NCBI GenBank assembly: GCA_020632995.1
Contig: JACKEN010000004.1
Location: forward strand, 124,001-188,000
From: Deltaproteobacteria bacterium
GTDB taxonomy: Bacteria > Myxococcota > Kuafuiibacteriia > Kuafuiibacteriales > Kuafuiibacteriaceae
Direction of reading: 5' to 3'
Length of the DNA stretch: 64,000 nucleotides
The first letter of the stretch is position 1, and the number at the start of each line of letters is the position of its first letter. The notes beneath the pieces are model-generated. The model was given only the letters and a program-made list of their open reading frames with translations. It was not told the origin of the DNA and ran no database searches. Below are positions 8,888-17,420 of the stretch, piece after piece. A program made the translations under genes and the position numbers.

Positions 8888-8896
8888 GAGCGCGCC

Positions 8897-10216
8897 ATGG
8901 TGCAGGCCCCCATCGACTTCGATCGCTACAAGCGCCGGGTGCAGCGCACCAAGCTGACCCGCGTGCGTGGCCGGGTCACCGAGCTCACCGGCCTCATCAT
9001 CAAGGCCGCGGTGCCCGGTGTCCGCATCGGCGAGATGGTCGAGATCAACTCCGCCGATCGCAGCCTCAAGGCCGAGGTGGTGGGCTTTCGGGACAAGGAG
9101 GTCATGCTCATGCCCTTCGGCTTCCCGGAGGGCGTGGGGCCGGACTCCGAGGTGATCCCGTCGGGGCGCCCGTTCGAGATCAAGTGCGGCGAGCAGCTCC
9201 TCGGCCACGTGATCAACGGCCTCGGCCAGCCGATCGACGGGGCCAGCCTCTCGGATCTCCGCGGCCTCGAGGAGTGGGCGGTGGAGCGCGATCCGCCCCA
9301 CCCCCTCGAGCGCGAGCGGATCACCGAGCACATCGCGTTCGGGGTGCGGGCCATCGACGGCCTGCTCACCATCGGCAAGGGGCAGCGCATCGGCCTCTTC
9401 GCCGGCTCCGGCGTGGGTAAGTCCACCTTGATGGGCCAGATCGCCCGCAACACCGAGGCGGAGATCGTGGTCTGCTGCCTGATCGGCGAGCGTGGTCGCG
9501 AGGTGCGGGACTTCATCGAAGAGTCCCTGGGCGAGGAGGGCATGAAGAAGTCGGTGGTGGTCTGCGCCACCTCCGATGAGTCGTCGCTCGTGCGCCAGAA
9601 GTCGGCCTTCGTCTCCACCGCGATCGCGGAGTGGTTCCGCGACCGGGGAGCGAAGGTGCTCCTGATGATGGACTCCACCACCCGCTTCGCCCGCGCCCAG
9701 CGCGAGATCGGCCTCGCGGTGGGCGAGCCCCCCGCCCGCCAGGGCTACCCGCCGTCGGTGTTCTCGATGCTCCCGCGCCTCTTGGAGCGCACCGGCAACT
9801 CGTCCCGCGGCTCGATCACCGCGCTGTACACCGTGCTGGTGGCGGGCGGTGACATGGAGGAGCCGATCTCCGACGAGGTGCGCGGTATCCTCGACGGCCA
9901 CATCATCCTCAACCGTAACCTCGGGGCCCGGAACCACTGGCCGGCGATCGACGTCCTCCCCTCCCTCTCCCGTGTGATGAGCGGCATCGCGTCCGAGGAG
10001 CACAAGGAGGCGGCGGGGCGGCTGCGGCAGGTGCTGGCCACCTACGAGAAGCAGCGCGACCTGATCCTGCTCGGCGCGTACCAGTATGGCACCGACCCCG
10101 AGACCGACTACGCGATCGACAAGATCGAGGCGGTGGAGGCGTTCCTGCGCCAGCGCACCGAGGACAACACCCCCTTCGACGACGCGATCCAGCACATGAT
10201 CAACCTGTTCTATTGA
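8897..10216 (+). CDS. sctN: T3SS ATPase SctN
   Basis: 439 residues, the normal length for FliI/YscN ATPases. It has the beta-barrel N-domain, Walker A GSGVGKST at about 170-177, GERGREVRDF, Walker B LLMMDSTTRFARAQREIGLAVGEPP, and the EERTG-like LLERTGNSSRGSITALYTVL region. The hexamer unfolds and strips chaperones from substrates at the base of the export apparatus. GGAGCG precedes ATG 8897. It belongs to the sctL-sctN-sctO block. Confidence 0.97.
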   Translation: MVQAPIDFDRYKRRVQRTKLTRVRGRVTELTGLIIKAAVPGVRIGEMVEINSADRSLKAEVVGFRDKEVMLMPFGFPEGVGPDSEVIPSGRPFEIKCGEQLLGHVINGLGQPIDGASLSDLRGLEEWAVERDPPHPLERERITEHIAFGVRAIDGLLTIGKGQRIGLFAGSGVGKSTLMGQIARNTEAEIVVCCLIGERGREVRDFIEESLGEEGMKKSVVVCATSDESSLVRQKSAFVSTAIAEWFRDRGAKVLLMMDSTTRFARAQREIGLAVGEPPARQGYPPSVFSMLPRLLERTGNSSRGSITALYTVLVAGGDMEEPISDEVRGILDGHIILNRNLGARNHWPAIDVLPSLSRVMSGIASEEHKEAAGRLRQVLATYEKQRDLILLGAYQYGTDPETDYAIDKIEAVEAFLRQRTEDNTPFDDAIQHMINLFY

Positions 10217-10245
10217 GTGTTTTCGCTTCAGTGGAGACTAGCTGA

Positions 10246-10737
10246 ATGGCCCAATACCGACTGCAGACCCTCCTGGAGATCCGAGAGCGGGAGGAGGAGG
10301 CGGCCAAGCAGGCCTTCTCCGAGGCGACGAGGGCGCTGCGACAGGAGCAGGAGCTCCAAAAGGCCCTCGAGGACGAGCTCGAGGCGATGATCCAGGACCG
10401 CTACCGTCGGCGGGAGGAGTACGCGCGCAAGCTCGCCTCCGGCGAGATGAAGGTCACCGACCAGGCCGCCGCCTACCGCTTCATCGACCGCATGAAGGAG
10501 CGTGAGCAGGAGCAGCGGGGAAAGATCGACGCCCAGCGCGAGCAAGTCCGCGAGGCAGAGAAGCAGCTCAAGCTCGCCCAGGACGAGCTGGTCCGCGCCA
10601 CCCAGGACCTCAAGGCGCTGGTGAAGCACAAGGAGAAGTGGGCGGCGGAGCTGAAGAAGGCCCGGCAGATGCGGGAGGAGGACAACCTCGACGAGATCGC
10701 GCAGGTGATCTTCAACTCCCAGCGCGGCGGCCGCTGA
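10246..10737 (+). CDS. sctO: T3SS central stalk protein SctO (FliJ/YscO-like)
   Basis: 163 residues, almost entirely charged coiled coil (starts MAQYRLQTLLEIREREEEAA, the typical FliJ opening). Length and position directly after sctN match FliJ/SctO, which rotates or sits inside the ATPase hexamer and contacts the export gate. The gap to sctN is 29 bp. FliJ-like sequences diverge strongly, so the call rests on architecture and context as well as the N-terminal motif. Confidence 0.85.
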   Translation: MAQYRLQTLLEIREREEEAAKQAFSEATRALRQEQELQKALEDELEAMIQDRYRRREEYARKLASGEMKVTDQAAAYRFIDRMKEREQEQRGKIDAQREQVREAEKQLKLAQDELVRATQDLKALVKHKEKWAAELKKARQMREEDNLDEIAQVIFNSQRGGR

Positions 10738-10908
10738 CGCCGGCCTCGCCCCCGCACCCACCAACTCCCACCCGATGGTCCTCCGCCTCCGCTTGAGGCC
10801 ACATCCGCTGTTCGACCTACCCTCCTCCCCTCGAAGTCCAGCCTGCTTTATGGTCCGCCGGGCTTTCGACCACCCAGAGAAGATCAATCGTTCTTTCGAG
10901 GAGGTTCC

Positions 10909-13443
10909 ATGCAAGAGACCAGGCGAATCGCTGGCGCAGCTGTCTGTACCCTTTCCCTGTTGGCCTGTAGTCCGTCGAATCCGGACAACTCAGGGACCGC
11001 GGTGAGCACCACCGGTGCCATGACCGCGGAGCGGGCCGAGAAGATCAGCCTCGCGTATCTCGAGGACGTTCAGATCCGCGAGTCCACGCGCAACGTGTCC
11101 TTCGACGGCCTCCAGGTGCGGCGCGTCATGCAGGATCCGCTCGGCCAGCTCCACGCTCGCCTGACCCAGACCTTCAACGGCGTCCCCGTCTTCGGTGGTG
11201 AGGTCATCGTGCACATGGACGGCAAGGGCACGGCCGTCGGCCACACCGACGGCACGGTGCCGAAGGTGGAGGTGAGCACGGTGCCGGCCCTGGCCGAGGA
11301 GCAGGCGATCGAGGTCGCGGTGGCAGAGGCCGGAGGCTGGGACCGCGTGAGCGACCTCCCCACCGCCAAGCTCCAGGTCATGCGCCACGACGGCACCGAT
11401 CACCTGGTCTACCAGGTCCAGATCCAGCAGTTCGAGCTGGGCTTCGACCCCGCGATGCCGGTGCTCTTCGTCGACGCCCACGCGGGCAAGGTGGTGTGGG
11501 GCTACGACGACCTGCAGCACGTCTCGCTGAGCGACGCCGACAAGCGCACCTACACCATGAACAACGGCACCAGCTACACGAGCGCGGTGATCGCGGATAG
11601 TAGTGACAACGTGGCCAACCAGGCCCACGTCAACGCCGGCCTGACCCTCGCCTACTTCCTCGCCGATCACGGCCGGGACAGCTTCAACGGCGCCGGTGCC
11701 CGGGTCGACTCCTACGTCCACTACAGCAGCAGCTACGTGAACGCGTATTGGAACGGCTCGGTGCTGACCTACGGTGACGGCGACAACGTGAACTCAGGCC
11801 CGCTGGTGACCCTGGACATCGTGGCCCACGAGTTCTCCCACGGCGTCACCGACTACAGCGCGGACCTGATCTACTCGAACGAGTCGGGCGCGCTGAACGA
11901 GGCCACCTCCGACATCTTCGCCGCCGCGGTGGAGGCCGCCAACGGCGGGACCTTCACCGACATCTGGTACGTGGGCGAGGACACCTGGCTGGCCGACACC
12001 GCGCTGCGCTACATGGACGATCCCGCGCGGGCCGGGGACTACGACTACTACCCCACCCGCTACACCGGCTCGTCCGACAACGGCGGCGTGCACTGGAACT
12101 CCGGTATCGCCAACCTCTTCTTCCACCTCCTCTCGGTGGGCGGCACCCACCCCCGAGGCAAGACCTCCACCGTGGTCACCGGCATCGGCATCACCAACGC
12201 GGCCCGGATCTGGTACCGCGCCCTCACCGTCTACATGACGCCGTCCACCACCTTCGCGGACGCCCGCGCCGCCACCATCAACGCCGCCAACGACCTGAAC
12301 AGCAGCTGGACCCCCTCGGTGCAGGCCGCCTGGGACGCGGTGGGCGTGGCCGCGGCGCCGACCTACTCGGTCATCGCCACCCACACCGGCCTCGCCGGCG
12401 CCACCGGCGCCACCGCCACCTTCGGGCCCTACGACGCGTCGACCTACAACGCGATCCGCTTCCAGATGTCGGGCGGCACCGGCGACGCGGACCTCTACGT
12501 CCGCTTCGGCGCCGCGCCCACCACCACCGCGTACGACTGCCGGCCCTACACCGCCGGCAACGCCGAGACCTGTGAGTTCAACCCCTCGCAGGCCGGCCTG
12601 TACTACGTGATGATCCGGGCCTACTCGACCTACTCCGGCGTGACCCTCACCGTGAGCGCGAGCGGGAACACCCCGCCGCCGGCGGAGGTCTGCGACGACA
12701 ACATCGACAACGACGGCGACGGCGCCGTCGACTGCGCCGACTCCGACTGCGCCAACGATCCGGTCTGCGCGCCCCCGCCGGCCGAGATCTGCGACGACAA
12801 CATCGACAACGACGGCGACGGCGCCGTCGACTGCGCGGACTCCGACTGCGCCAACGACCCGGTCTGCGCGCCCCCGCCGGCCGAGATCTGCGACGACAAC
12901 GTCGACAACGACGGCGACGGCGCCACCGACTGCGCGGACTCCGACTGCGCCAACGACCCGGTCTGCACCGGCGGCACCTGGGTGACCATCTCGAGCGTGG
13001 ACTTCGAGTCCGGCTGGGGCCCGTACATCGACGGTGGCAACGACGCGCGTCGGAACATCAACGACAACGCCTACGCCCACAGCGGCAACTACTGCGTCCG
13101 GATCCGCGACAACAGCTCGACGTCGGTGTTCTACACCAACAGCAGCGCCTTCAACGTGGCGGGCCGGACCCAGATGGAGATCGACTTCTGGTTCTTCCCG
13201 GTGAGCTTCGAGGCGGGTGAGGACTTCTTCGTGGAGGTCCAGGCCCCCGGCGGCGCGTGGACCGCGGTGGGCAACTTCGTGCGGGGCGTCGACTTCAACA
13301 ACAACGCCTTCTACAACCGCACCGTGAGCGTCGACCTCACCGCGCTGGGCAGCCCCGCCACGGTGGGCGTCCGCTTCCGCGCGGACGCGTCCGCGAACGA
13401 CGACACCGTCCACATGGACGACATCGTCATCCGCGCGCGCTAA
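10909..13443 (+). CDS. Secreted M4 (thermolysin-like) metalloprotease with Asp-rich repeats
   Basis: 844 residues. It has a lipoprotein-like leader (SLLACSPS), an FTP/PepSY propeptide to about 215, and an M4 catalytic domain with zinc ligands HEFSH (307-311) and Glu331 in NEATSD, plus the catalytic His395 in GGVHWNSG. A PPC domain follows (about 485-580), then three 33-residue repeats and a C-terminal beta-sandwich (about 690-844). GAGGAGG lies 5 bases before ATG 10909. It should be exported by Sec as a zymogen and degrade proteins outside the cell, probably for predation or nutrition. It interrupts the T3SS locus between sctO and the kinase operon; a functional link is not shown. Confidence 0.93.
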   Translation: MQETRRIAGAAVCTLSLLACSPSNPDNSGTAVSTTGAMTAERAEKISLAYLEDVQIRESTRNVSFDGLQVRRVMQDPLGQLHARLTQTFNGVPVFGGEVIVHMDGKGTAVGHTDGTVPKVEVSTVPALAEEQAIEVAVAEAGGWDRVSDLPTAKLQVMRHDGTDHLVYQVQIQQFELGFDPAMPVLFVDAHAGKVVWGYDDLQHVSLSDADKRTYTMNNGTSYTSAVIADSSDNVANQAHVNAGLTLAYFLADHGRDSFNGAGARVDSYVHYSSSYVNAYWNGSVLTYGDGDNVNSGPLVTLDIVAHEFSHGVTDYSADLIYSNESGALNEATSDIFAAAVEAANGGTFTDIWYVGEDTWLADTALRYMDDPARAGDYDYYPTRYTGSSDNGGVHWNSGIANLFFHLLSVGGTHPRGKTSTVVTGIGITNAARIWYRALTVYMTPSTTFADARAATINAANDLNSSWTPSVQAAWDAVGVAAAPTYSVIATHTGLAGATGATATFGPYDASTYNAIRFQMSGGTGDADLYVRFGAAPTTTAYDCRPYTAGNAETCEFNPSQAGLYYVMIRAYSTYSGVTLTVSASGNTPPPAEVCDDNIDNDGDGAVDCADSDCANDPVCAPPPAEICDDNIDNDGDGAVDCADSDCANDPVCAPPPAEICDDNVDNDGDGATDCADSDCANDPVCTGGTWVTISSVDFESGWGPYIDGGNDARRNINDNAYAHSGNYCVRIRDNSSTSVFYTNSSAFNVAGRTQMEIDFWFFPVSFEAGEDFFVEVQAPGGAWTAVGNFVRGVDFNNNAFYNRTVSVDLTALGSPATVGVRFRADASANDDTVHMDDIVIRAR
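12685..12969 (+). repeat. Three tandem 99-bp repeats in protease gene
   Basis: Three near-identical units start at 12685, 12784 and 12883. Each encodes about 33 residues with a DNDGDG core, an ADSDC motif and two further Cys, resembling a calcium-binding thrombospondin-3/MYXO-type linker, followed by a Pro-rich hinge. The high identity suggests recent expansion. Confidence 0.9.
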
Positions 13444-13477
13444 GCTAGAGCTAGCCGCTCCCTGCCGTTCCCGCCCC

Positions 13478-13945
13478 CTACTGCCAGACCTTGGCCACCG
13501 ACTCGTCGTACTTCTTCAGCATCTGCTGGAACATGGTGACGAACTGGTCCCGCTTGGTGAGCAGGCGCTGGAGCGCCTGGGTCTCCTGATCGAGCGAGCT
13601 CTGGAGCTCCTGCCGGTCCTGCTCCGACGCCCCGGACGCCCCGTCGTAGGCGTTCTGCGCGTTCTGCACGTCCTGCGCCTTCTTCTGGATGTGGGTGTTG
13701 TACGCGTCCTGGATGGAGATCATGAGCCAGAACAGGATGTCCTCCACCGACATGGTGCTGATGTCGATGGGGGCGCGCTCCATGATCGCGTCGACGTTGC
13801 TCTTGCCCTTGGTGACGGAGTCGTGGGTCTGCAAGGCAGACTGCTGAAAGCCGGGCTCCGAGGCCGCCTCGAGGGCGCCCTCCATGGCCGCCAGCAACAT
13901 GGCGGGGTCGAGGTTGATGAAGGTGCTGGTGTTGATGACGGACAT
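13478..13945 (-). CDS. Candidate T3SS-secreted coiled-coil protein (shares C-terminal module with the 36170-37384 product)
   Basis: 155 residues, no Sec signal. A small hydrophobic-helix segment near 65-76 (VEDILFWLMISI) is followed by a Gln/Ala-rich amphipathic helix (about 77-100) and a C-terminal coiled coil ending LQRLLTKRDQF...KKYDES. The large protein at 36170-37384, next to two T3SS chaperones, has the same arrangement: VEDKVTLLIMLIM, a Gln-rich helix, then LKRLIDKRSQM...DKYNET. This helix-linker-helix layout resembles small T3SS filament or translocator proteins (EspA/SseB-like). AGGAGG precedes ATG 13945. It is the last gene of a minus-strand set with the Ser/Thr kinase. A secreted role is inference. 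Confidence 0.7.
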   Translation of the reverse strand: MSVINTSTFINLDPAMLLAAMEGALEAASEPGFQQSALQTHDSVTKGKSNVDAIMERAPIDISTMSVEDILFWLMISIQDAYNTHIQKKAQDVQNAQNAYDGASGASEQDRQELQSSLDQETQALQRLLTKRDQFVTMFQQMLKKYDESVAKVWQ

Positions 13946-14055
13946 GGTGGTTCCTCCTGGAGTGGCCTCGGACCTGCCGTGGCCGTGGGTTGTGTCGTCG
14001 GAGATTGCAGGTTCCTTGCCAACGCCCGGGTGGGCGCCAGCGTGCGCGGGCGTGG

Positions 14056-14307
14056 TCACCGGGCCCGGCGCTGCACCGGGCGGGGTGCAGGCGGGGCCTC
14101 GGTGCACACGCTCAGCTCGGTCGCGAGGGCCCGCATGACCTCGCGGCGGCGGGCGCGCTCGGCCTCGTCCGAGCCCTCCTCCGCGTCGTCGAGCCCACGG
14201 ATCAGGGCCCGCATGGTCCAGAAGGCGTGGGTGACCGCGCGGTCCAGGAGCTCGGGGCGATCGAGGGCGAGGCGCGGGAGTTGGCGGAGGTCAGCGGGGT
14301 TGCTCAT
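14056..14307 (-). CDS. Small helical protein between kinase and candidate secreted protein
   Basis: 83 residues, charged and mostly helical, with an Arg-rich tail. Its ATG (14307) lies inside the kinase gene's last codons, a 17-base overlap implying coupled translation. No family was recognised. The size and placement beside a putative type III substrate would suit a small chaperone or regulator, but no motif supports that directly. Confidence 0.6.
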   Translation of the reverse strand: MSNPADLRQLPRLALDRPELLDRAVTHAFWTMRALIRGLDDAEEGSDEAERARRREVMRALATELSVCTEAPPAPRPVQRRAR

Positions 14308-16021
14308 GCCCCTCGGGTAGAGCAGGAACCGGGCCAGGCCGCGCCAGCGCCGCCTCGACCTTGTCGAGGAGCGCGGCGGCGAGACCCGGCTCGCCCGCCC
14401 GCACCCGGGCCCGCGCCTCGGCCAGCACCGCCTCCAGGGCCTGCCGCCGCTCCGGATCGGAGAGCGCCGCGACCCGGGCCTGCGCCGCCCCGACCCGCTC
14501 CGAGAGCGCCATCATGTCGACCTGCGGCGGCTCGGGCCGCACCCGCGCCACCAGCGCGCCGGTCAGCCCCGCGAGGAGCCCCACCGCGAGCACCACCACG
14601 AGCCGCATCGGACCGCGTCGCGGCGCGGGCGGGGCGACGGCCGAGGTCGGGGGCGCGCCCGGCCGGGTGGGGCTGGCTCGGGCCGGCGCCTCCGGCGCAG
14701 GGTCGGCCGCCCGCATGGGCCGGGTGGGCACCGCGTCCACCACCGGCGGGCGGGCCACGGCCGGCCGCGCGAGCAGCGGCCCATTCCCGGGATAGGTGTC
14801 CAATTCCTCCGGGCGCGGGCCAGCCCCGCTCACCGGGACGATGGTGGGGTACAGGCCGAAGTCCGGGAGCCGATCGCGGGCGGTGTCGGGCTCCATGTCC
14901 GCCTCGAGGGCGGCGAGGGGCACCACGCCCGCGAGCTGCGTCGCGTCCGGGAGGTCGGGGGTGGCGGTGGGGAGCTGGTCCTCGCCGCTGAAGGGGCGAC
15001 GCGACGTGGGGAGCACCCGCGTCACCGGCCGCGGCGCTGCAGTGTTCGGGAGCTGCGCGCTCAGGTCCTGCTCGTACTGGCGCTCCTGCCTCGCCCGCTC
15101 CACGTCGAACAGGCGCCCGAGCCACGCCCCCAGGGCGCCGTGCCCCGCCCCGAGCCCCTCGGCCGAGATCACCTCCGCCAGCTGCAAGGCGGCCTGCGCC
15201 GCGCTCTCGGGTCGGCCCTCCGGCTCACGCGCCATCAGCGCCTCGACCAGGGCCAGGAAGCGCGGCGGCACGTCGCGCCGGAAGGCAGCGAGGGGCGTGG
15301 GGGGCCCGTCCAGGATCCCGTTGATCACCTCCTTGGGGCCGCCCGGGTAGGGCCCCTGGCCGGTGAGCATCGCGTAGGCGAGGACCCCCACCGCGTACAG
15401 GTCCGTGCGCGGCGTGGCCTGCACGCCGTGCAGGAGCTCCGGCGCCATGTAGCGCGGGGTGCCGAGGATGGTCCCGGTCGCGGTGAGGGCGAGGGGATCG
15501 GTGAGGAGCGAGCGGGCGAGGCCGAAGTCGGCGAGGTGGGCGCGACCGTCGTAGCCGACCAGCACGTTCCCGGGGGTGACGTCCCGGTGCACCAGCTTGA
15601 GGGGGCGGCCGTCGTCCTCCACCGCGGTGTGGACGTAACGCAAGGCGGACAGCACATCGGCGAGCACCCGGGCCACCCCGGCCACCGGCATGCCCTGGCC
15701 CTGCTCGCCGAGGCGGAACACGATCGACGCGAGGTCCTGGCCCCGGATCAGCTCGGAGGCCACGTAGAGCTGCCCGTCGAGCGCCCCCGCGTCCAGGGTC
15801 TCCAACAGGTGCGGGTGGCGCAGGCGCAGGGCCAGGGCGCACTCGTGCTCGAAGCGCTCCCGGAACGTCGGCACGTCCGCGTCGGCCCGCATGCGCTTCA
15901 GGGCGACCAGCGGGTGCAGGCTGTCCTGCGTTCGGGCGGTGTAGACGACCCCCATGCCGCCGCGGCCCAGGGGGCGCAGGAGGAGGTACGGACCGAACAC
16001 CTCCATCAGGTCCGCGCTCAT
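14291..16021 (-). CDS. Membrane-anchored Ser/Thr protein kinase (PknB-like)
   Basis: 576 residues. The N-terminal Hanks-type kinase domain (about 7-270) has the glycine loop LGRGGMGVVY, the lysine in VALKRM, the catalytic loop HRDVTPGNVL (about 144-153), DFGLAR, and APE in TPRYMAPELL. A Pro-rich cytoplasmic linker, one transmembrane helix (VVVLAVGLLAGLTGALVARV) and a C-terminal helical, probably periplasmic domain follow. It is divergent from the FHA sigma-54 activator starting at 16080, an obvious candidate partner because FHA domains bind phospho-Thr. It heads the operon that ends with the candidate secreted protein. Confidence 0.95.
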   Translation of the reverse strand: MSADLMEVFGPYLLLRPLGRGGMGVVYTARTQDSLHPLVALKRMRADADVPTFRERFEHECALALRLRHPHLLETLDAGALDGQLYVASELIRGQDLASIVFRLGEQGQGMPVAGVARVLADVLSALRYVHTAVEDDGRPLKLVHRDVTPGNVLVGYDGRAHLADFGLARSLLTDPLALTATGTILGTPRYMAPELLHGVQATPRTDLYAVGVLAYAMLTGQGPYPGGPKEVINGILDGPPTPLAAFRRDVPPRFLALVEALMAREPEGRPESAAQAALQLAEVISAEGLGAGHGALGAWLGRLFDVERARQERQYEQDLSAQLPNTAAPRPVTRVLPTSRRPFSGEDQLPTATPDLPDATQLAGVVPLAALEADMEPDTARDRLPDFGLYPTIVPVSGAGPRPEELDTYPGNGPLLARPAVARPPVVDAVPTRPMRAADPAPEAPARASPTRPGAPPTSAVAPPAPRRGPMRLVVVLAVGLLAGLTGALVARVRPEPPQVDMMALSERVGAAQARVAALSDPERRQALEAVLAEARARVRAGEPGLAAALLDKVEAALARPGPVPALPEGHEQPR

Positions 16022-16079
16022 GCTCCCGGACCCTACCACCTTGCCGCCCGGCCGGCGCGCTGCCATCGTGTGGGCCATC

Positions 16080-17420
16080 ATGGCCGGCGCGCCCAAGGAG
16101 GACCCCACCCGTGCCCTCACCGACGCCCTCGAGGGGGCGGACGCGGGGTGGGAGGTGGTGGTGCTGGACGGCCCGGAGGCCGGCCGCAGGGCCCCGCTGA
16201 ATTTGTCGCGCCCCACCATCCTGGGGAGCAGCCCCGAGGCCACCGTGCCCCTGCCGGACTCCGCGGTGTCCCGGCTCCACCTCGAGCTGCGGGTGGCCGA
16301 GGGCCGGGTCCGGGGGCGGGACCTGGGGTCGACCAACGGGTGCTTCCTGGCCGGGCACCGGTTCCAGGAGGTGGAGCTGGGGCCGGGCGCGGTGGTGCGG
16401 GTGGGTGAGACCCACGTCCAGATCCTGGTCCGGGGGTCGCAGGACGCCTTGCCGCCCTCGAAGGCCGATCGCTTCGGGGCCTTCCTCGGCAAGAGCTACG
16501 CGATGCGGAGCGTGTTCGCGGTGCTGGAGCGGGCGGCCCGCTCCGACGCCACGGTGCTTGTCACCGGCGAGACCGGCACCGGCAAGGAGGTGGTGGCCCA
16601 GGCCCTCCACCAGGCCTCCGGCCGCCGCGAGGGCCCCTTCGTGGTGGTGGACTGCGCCTCGCTCCCCGCCTCGCTCGTGGAGTCCGAGCTGTTCGGGCAC
16701 GTCAAGGGCGCCTTCACCGGAGCCCACGGCGATCGGCAAGGCGCCTTTCGGAGCGCGGACGGCGGCACCCTGTTCCTCGACGAGCTCGGGGAGCTCCCGG
16801 TGGACCTGCAGACGCGCCTCTTGCGCGCGCTCGAGACCCAGACCGTCAAGCCGGTGGGCGGCAACGCCTATGTGCCGGTGAACGTGCGGGTGGTGGCGGC
16901 CACCCACCGCGATCTCGAGGCCCAGGTCCGGGCGCGCCGGTTCCGCTCCGACCTGTACTTCCGGCTGGCGGTGATCCGGGTGCACCTGCCCCCGCTCCGG
17001 GAGCGGCGGGAGGACATCCCGCTGTTGGCCCGCCACTTCGCGAGCCAGGAGCGCGCAGGGAGGGTGCAGCTCGGCCCCGAGGCGCTCGCCCGCCTCATGA
17101 GCCACGACTGGCCGGGCAACGTGCGGGAGCTGCGCAACGTGATCCGGCAGGCCGCGGCCCTGTCGCCCGAGGGCCTCTCCCTCGCCGCCGCCCTCCAGGA
17201 GGGCGAAGGCAACGCCCCCGCCCCCGACACCTTCGACGCCTACTACGACCTCCCGTTCAGGGAGGCGCGCAAGGCGGTGATGGCCGCGTTCGAGGTGGCC
17301 TACGCCAAGCACGTGGTGGCGGAGGCGGACGGGAACGTCACCGAGGCGGCCAAGCGGGCCGGCCTGCACCGCAACATGGTGCATCGGATCCTCGCCCGCG
17401 AGGATCAGGCCGACAAGTAG
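16080..17420 (+). CDS. FHA-domain sigma-54-dependent transcription activator
   Basis: 446 residues. An N-terminal FHA domain (about 25-115) shows LGSSPEATVPL, SRLHLEL and STNG. It is followed by a sigma-54 AAA+ domain with Walker A GETGTGKE (about 163-170), GAFTGA (about 210) and Walker B GGTLFLDELGELP, and by a Fis-type helix-turn-helix at the end (GNVTEAAKRAGLHRNMVHRIL). It should bind a phosphothreonine signal and activate RpoN promoters. It is divergent from the Ser/Thr kinase with a gap of about 58 bp. The ATG at 16080 is favoured; GTG 16068 and ATG 16020 are in-frame alternatives, the last overlapping the kinase start. Confidence 0.95.
   Translation: MAGAPKEDPTRALTDALEGADAGWEVVVLDGPEAGRRAPLNLSRPTILGSSPEATVPLPDSAVSRLHLELRVAEGRVRGRDLGSTNGCFLAGHRFQEVELGPGAVVRVGETHVQILVRGSQDALPPSKADRFGAFLGKSYAMRSVFAVLERAARSDATVLVTGETGTGKEVVAQALHQASGRREGPFVVVDCASLPASLVESELFGHVKGAFTGAHGDRQGAFRSADGGTLFLDELGELPVDLQTRLLRALETQTVKPVGGNAYVPVNVRVVAATHRDLEAQVRARRFRSDLYFRLAVIRVHLPPLRERREDIPLLARHFASQERAGRVQLGPEALARLMSHDWPGNVRELRNVIRQAAALSPEGLSLAAALQEGEGNAPAPDTFDAYYDLPFREARKAVMAAFEVAYAKHVVAEADGNVTEAAKRAGLHRNMVHRILAREDQADK

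Noticed and set aside
14001..14020. GCAGG-N3-CTTGC near 14007
   Set aside because: The spacer is 3, not 4, so it was not counted as a palindrome copy.
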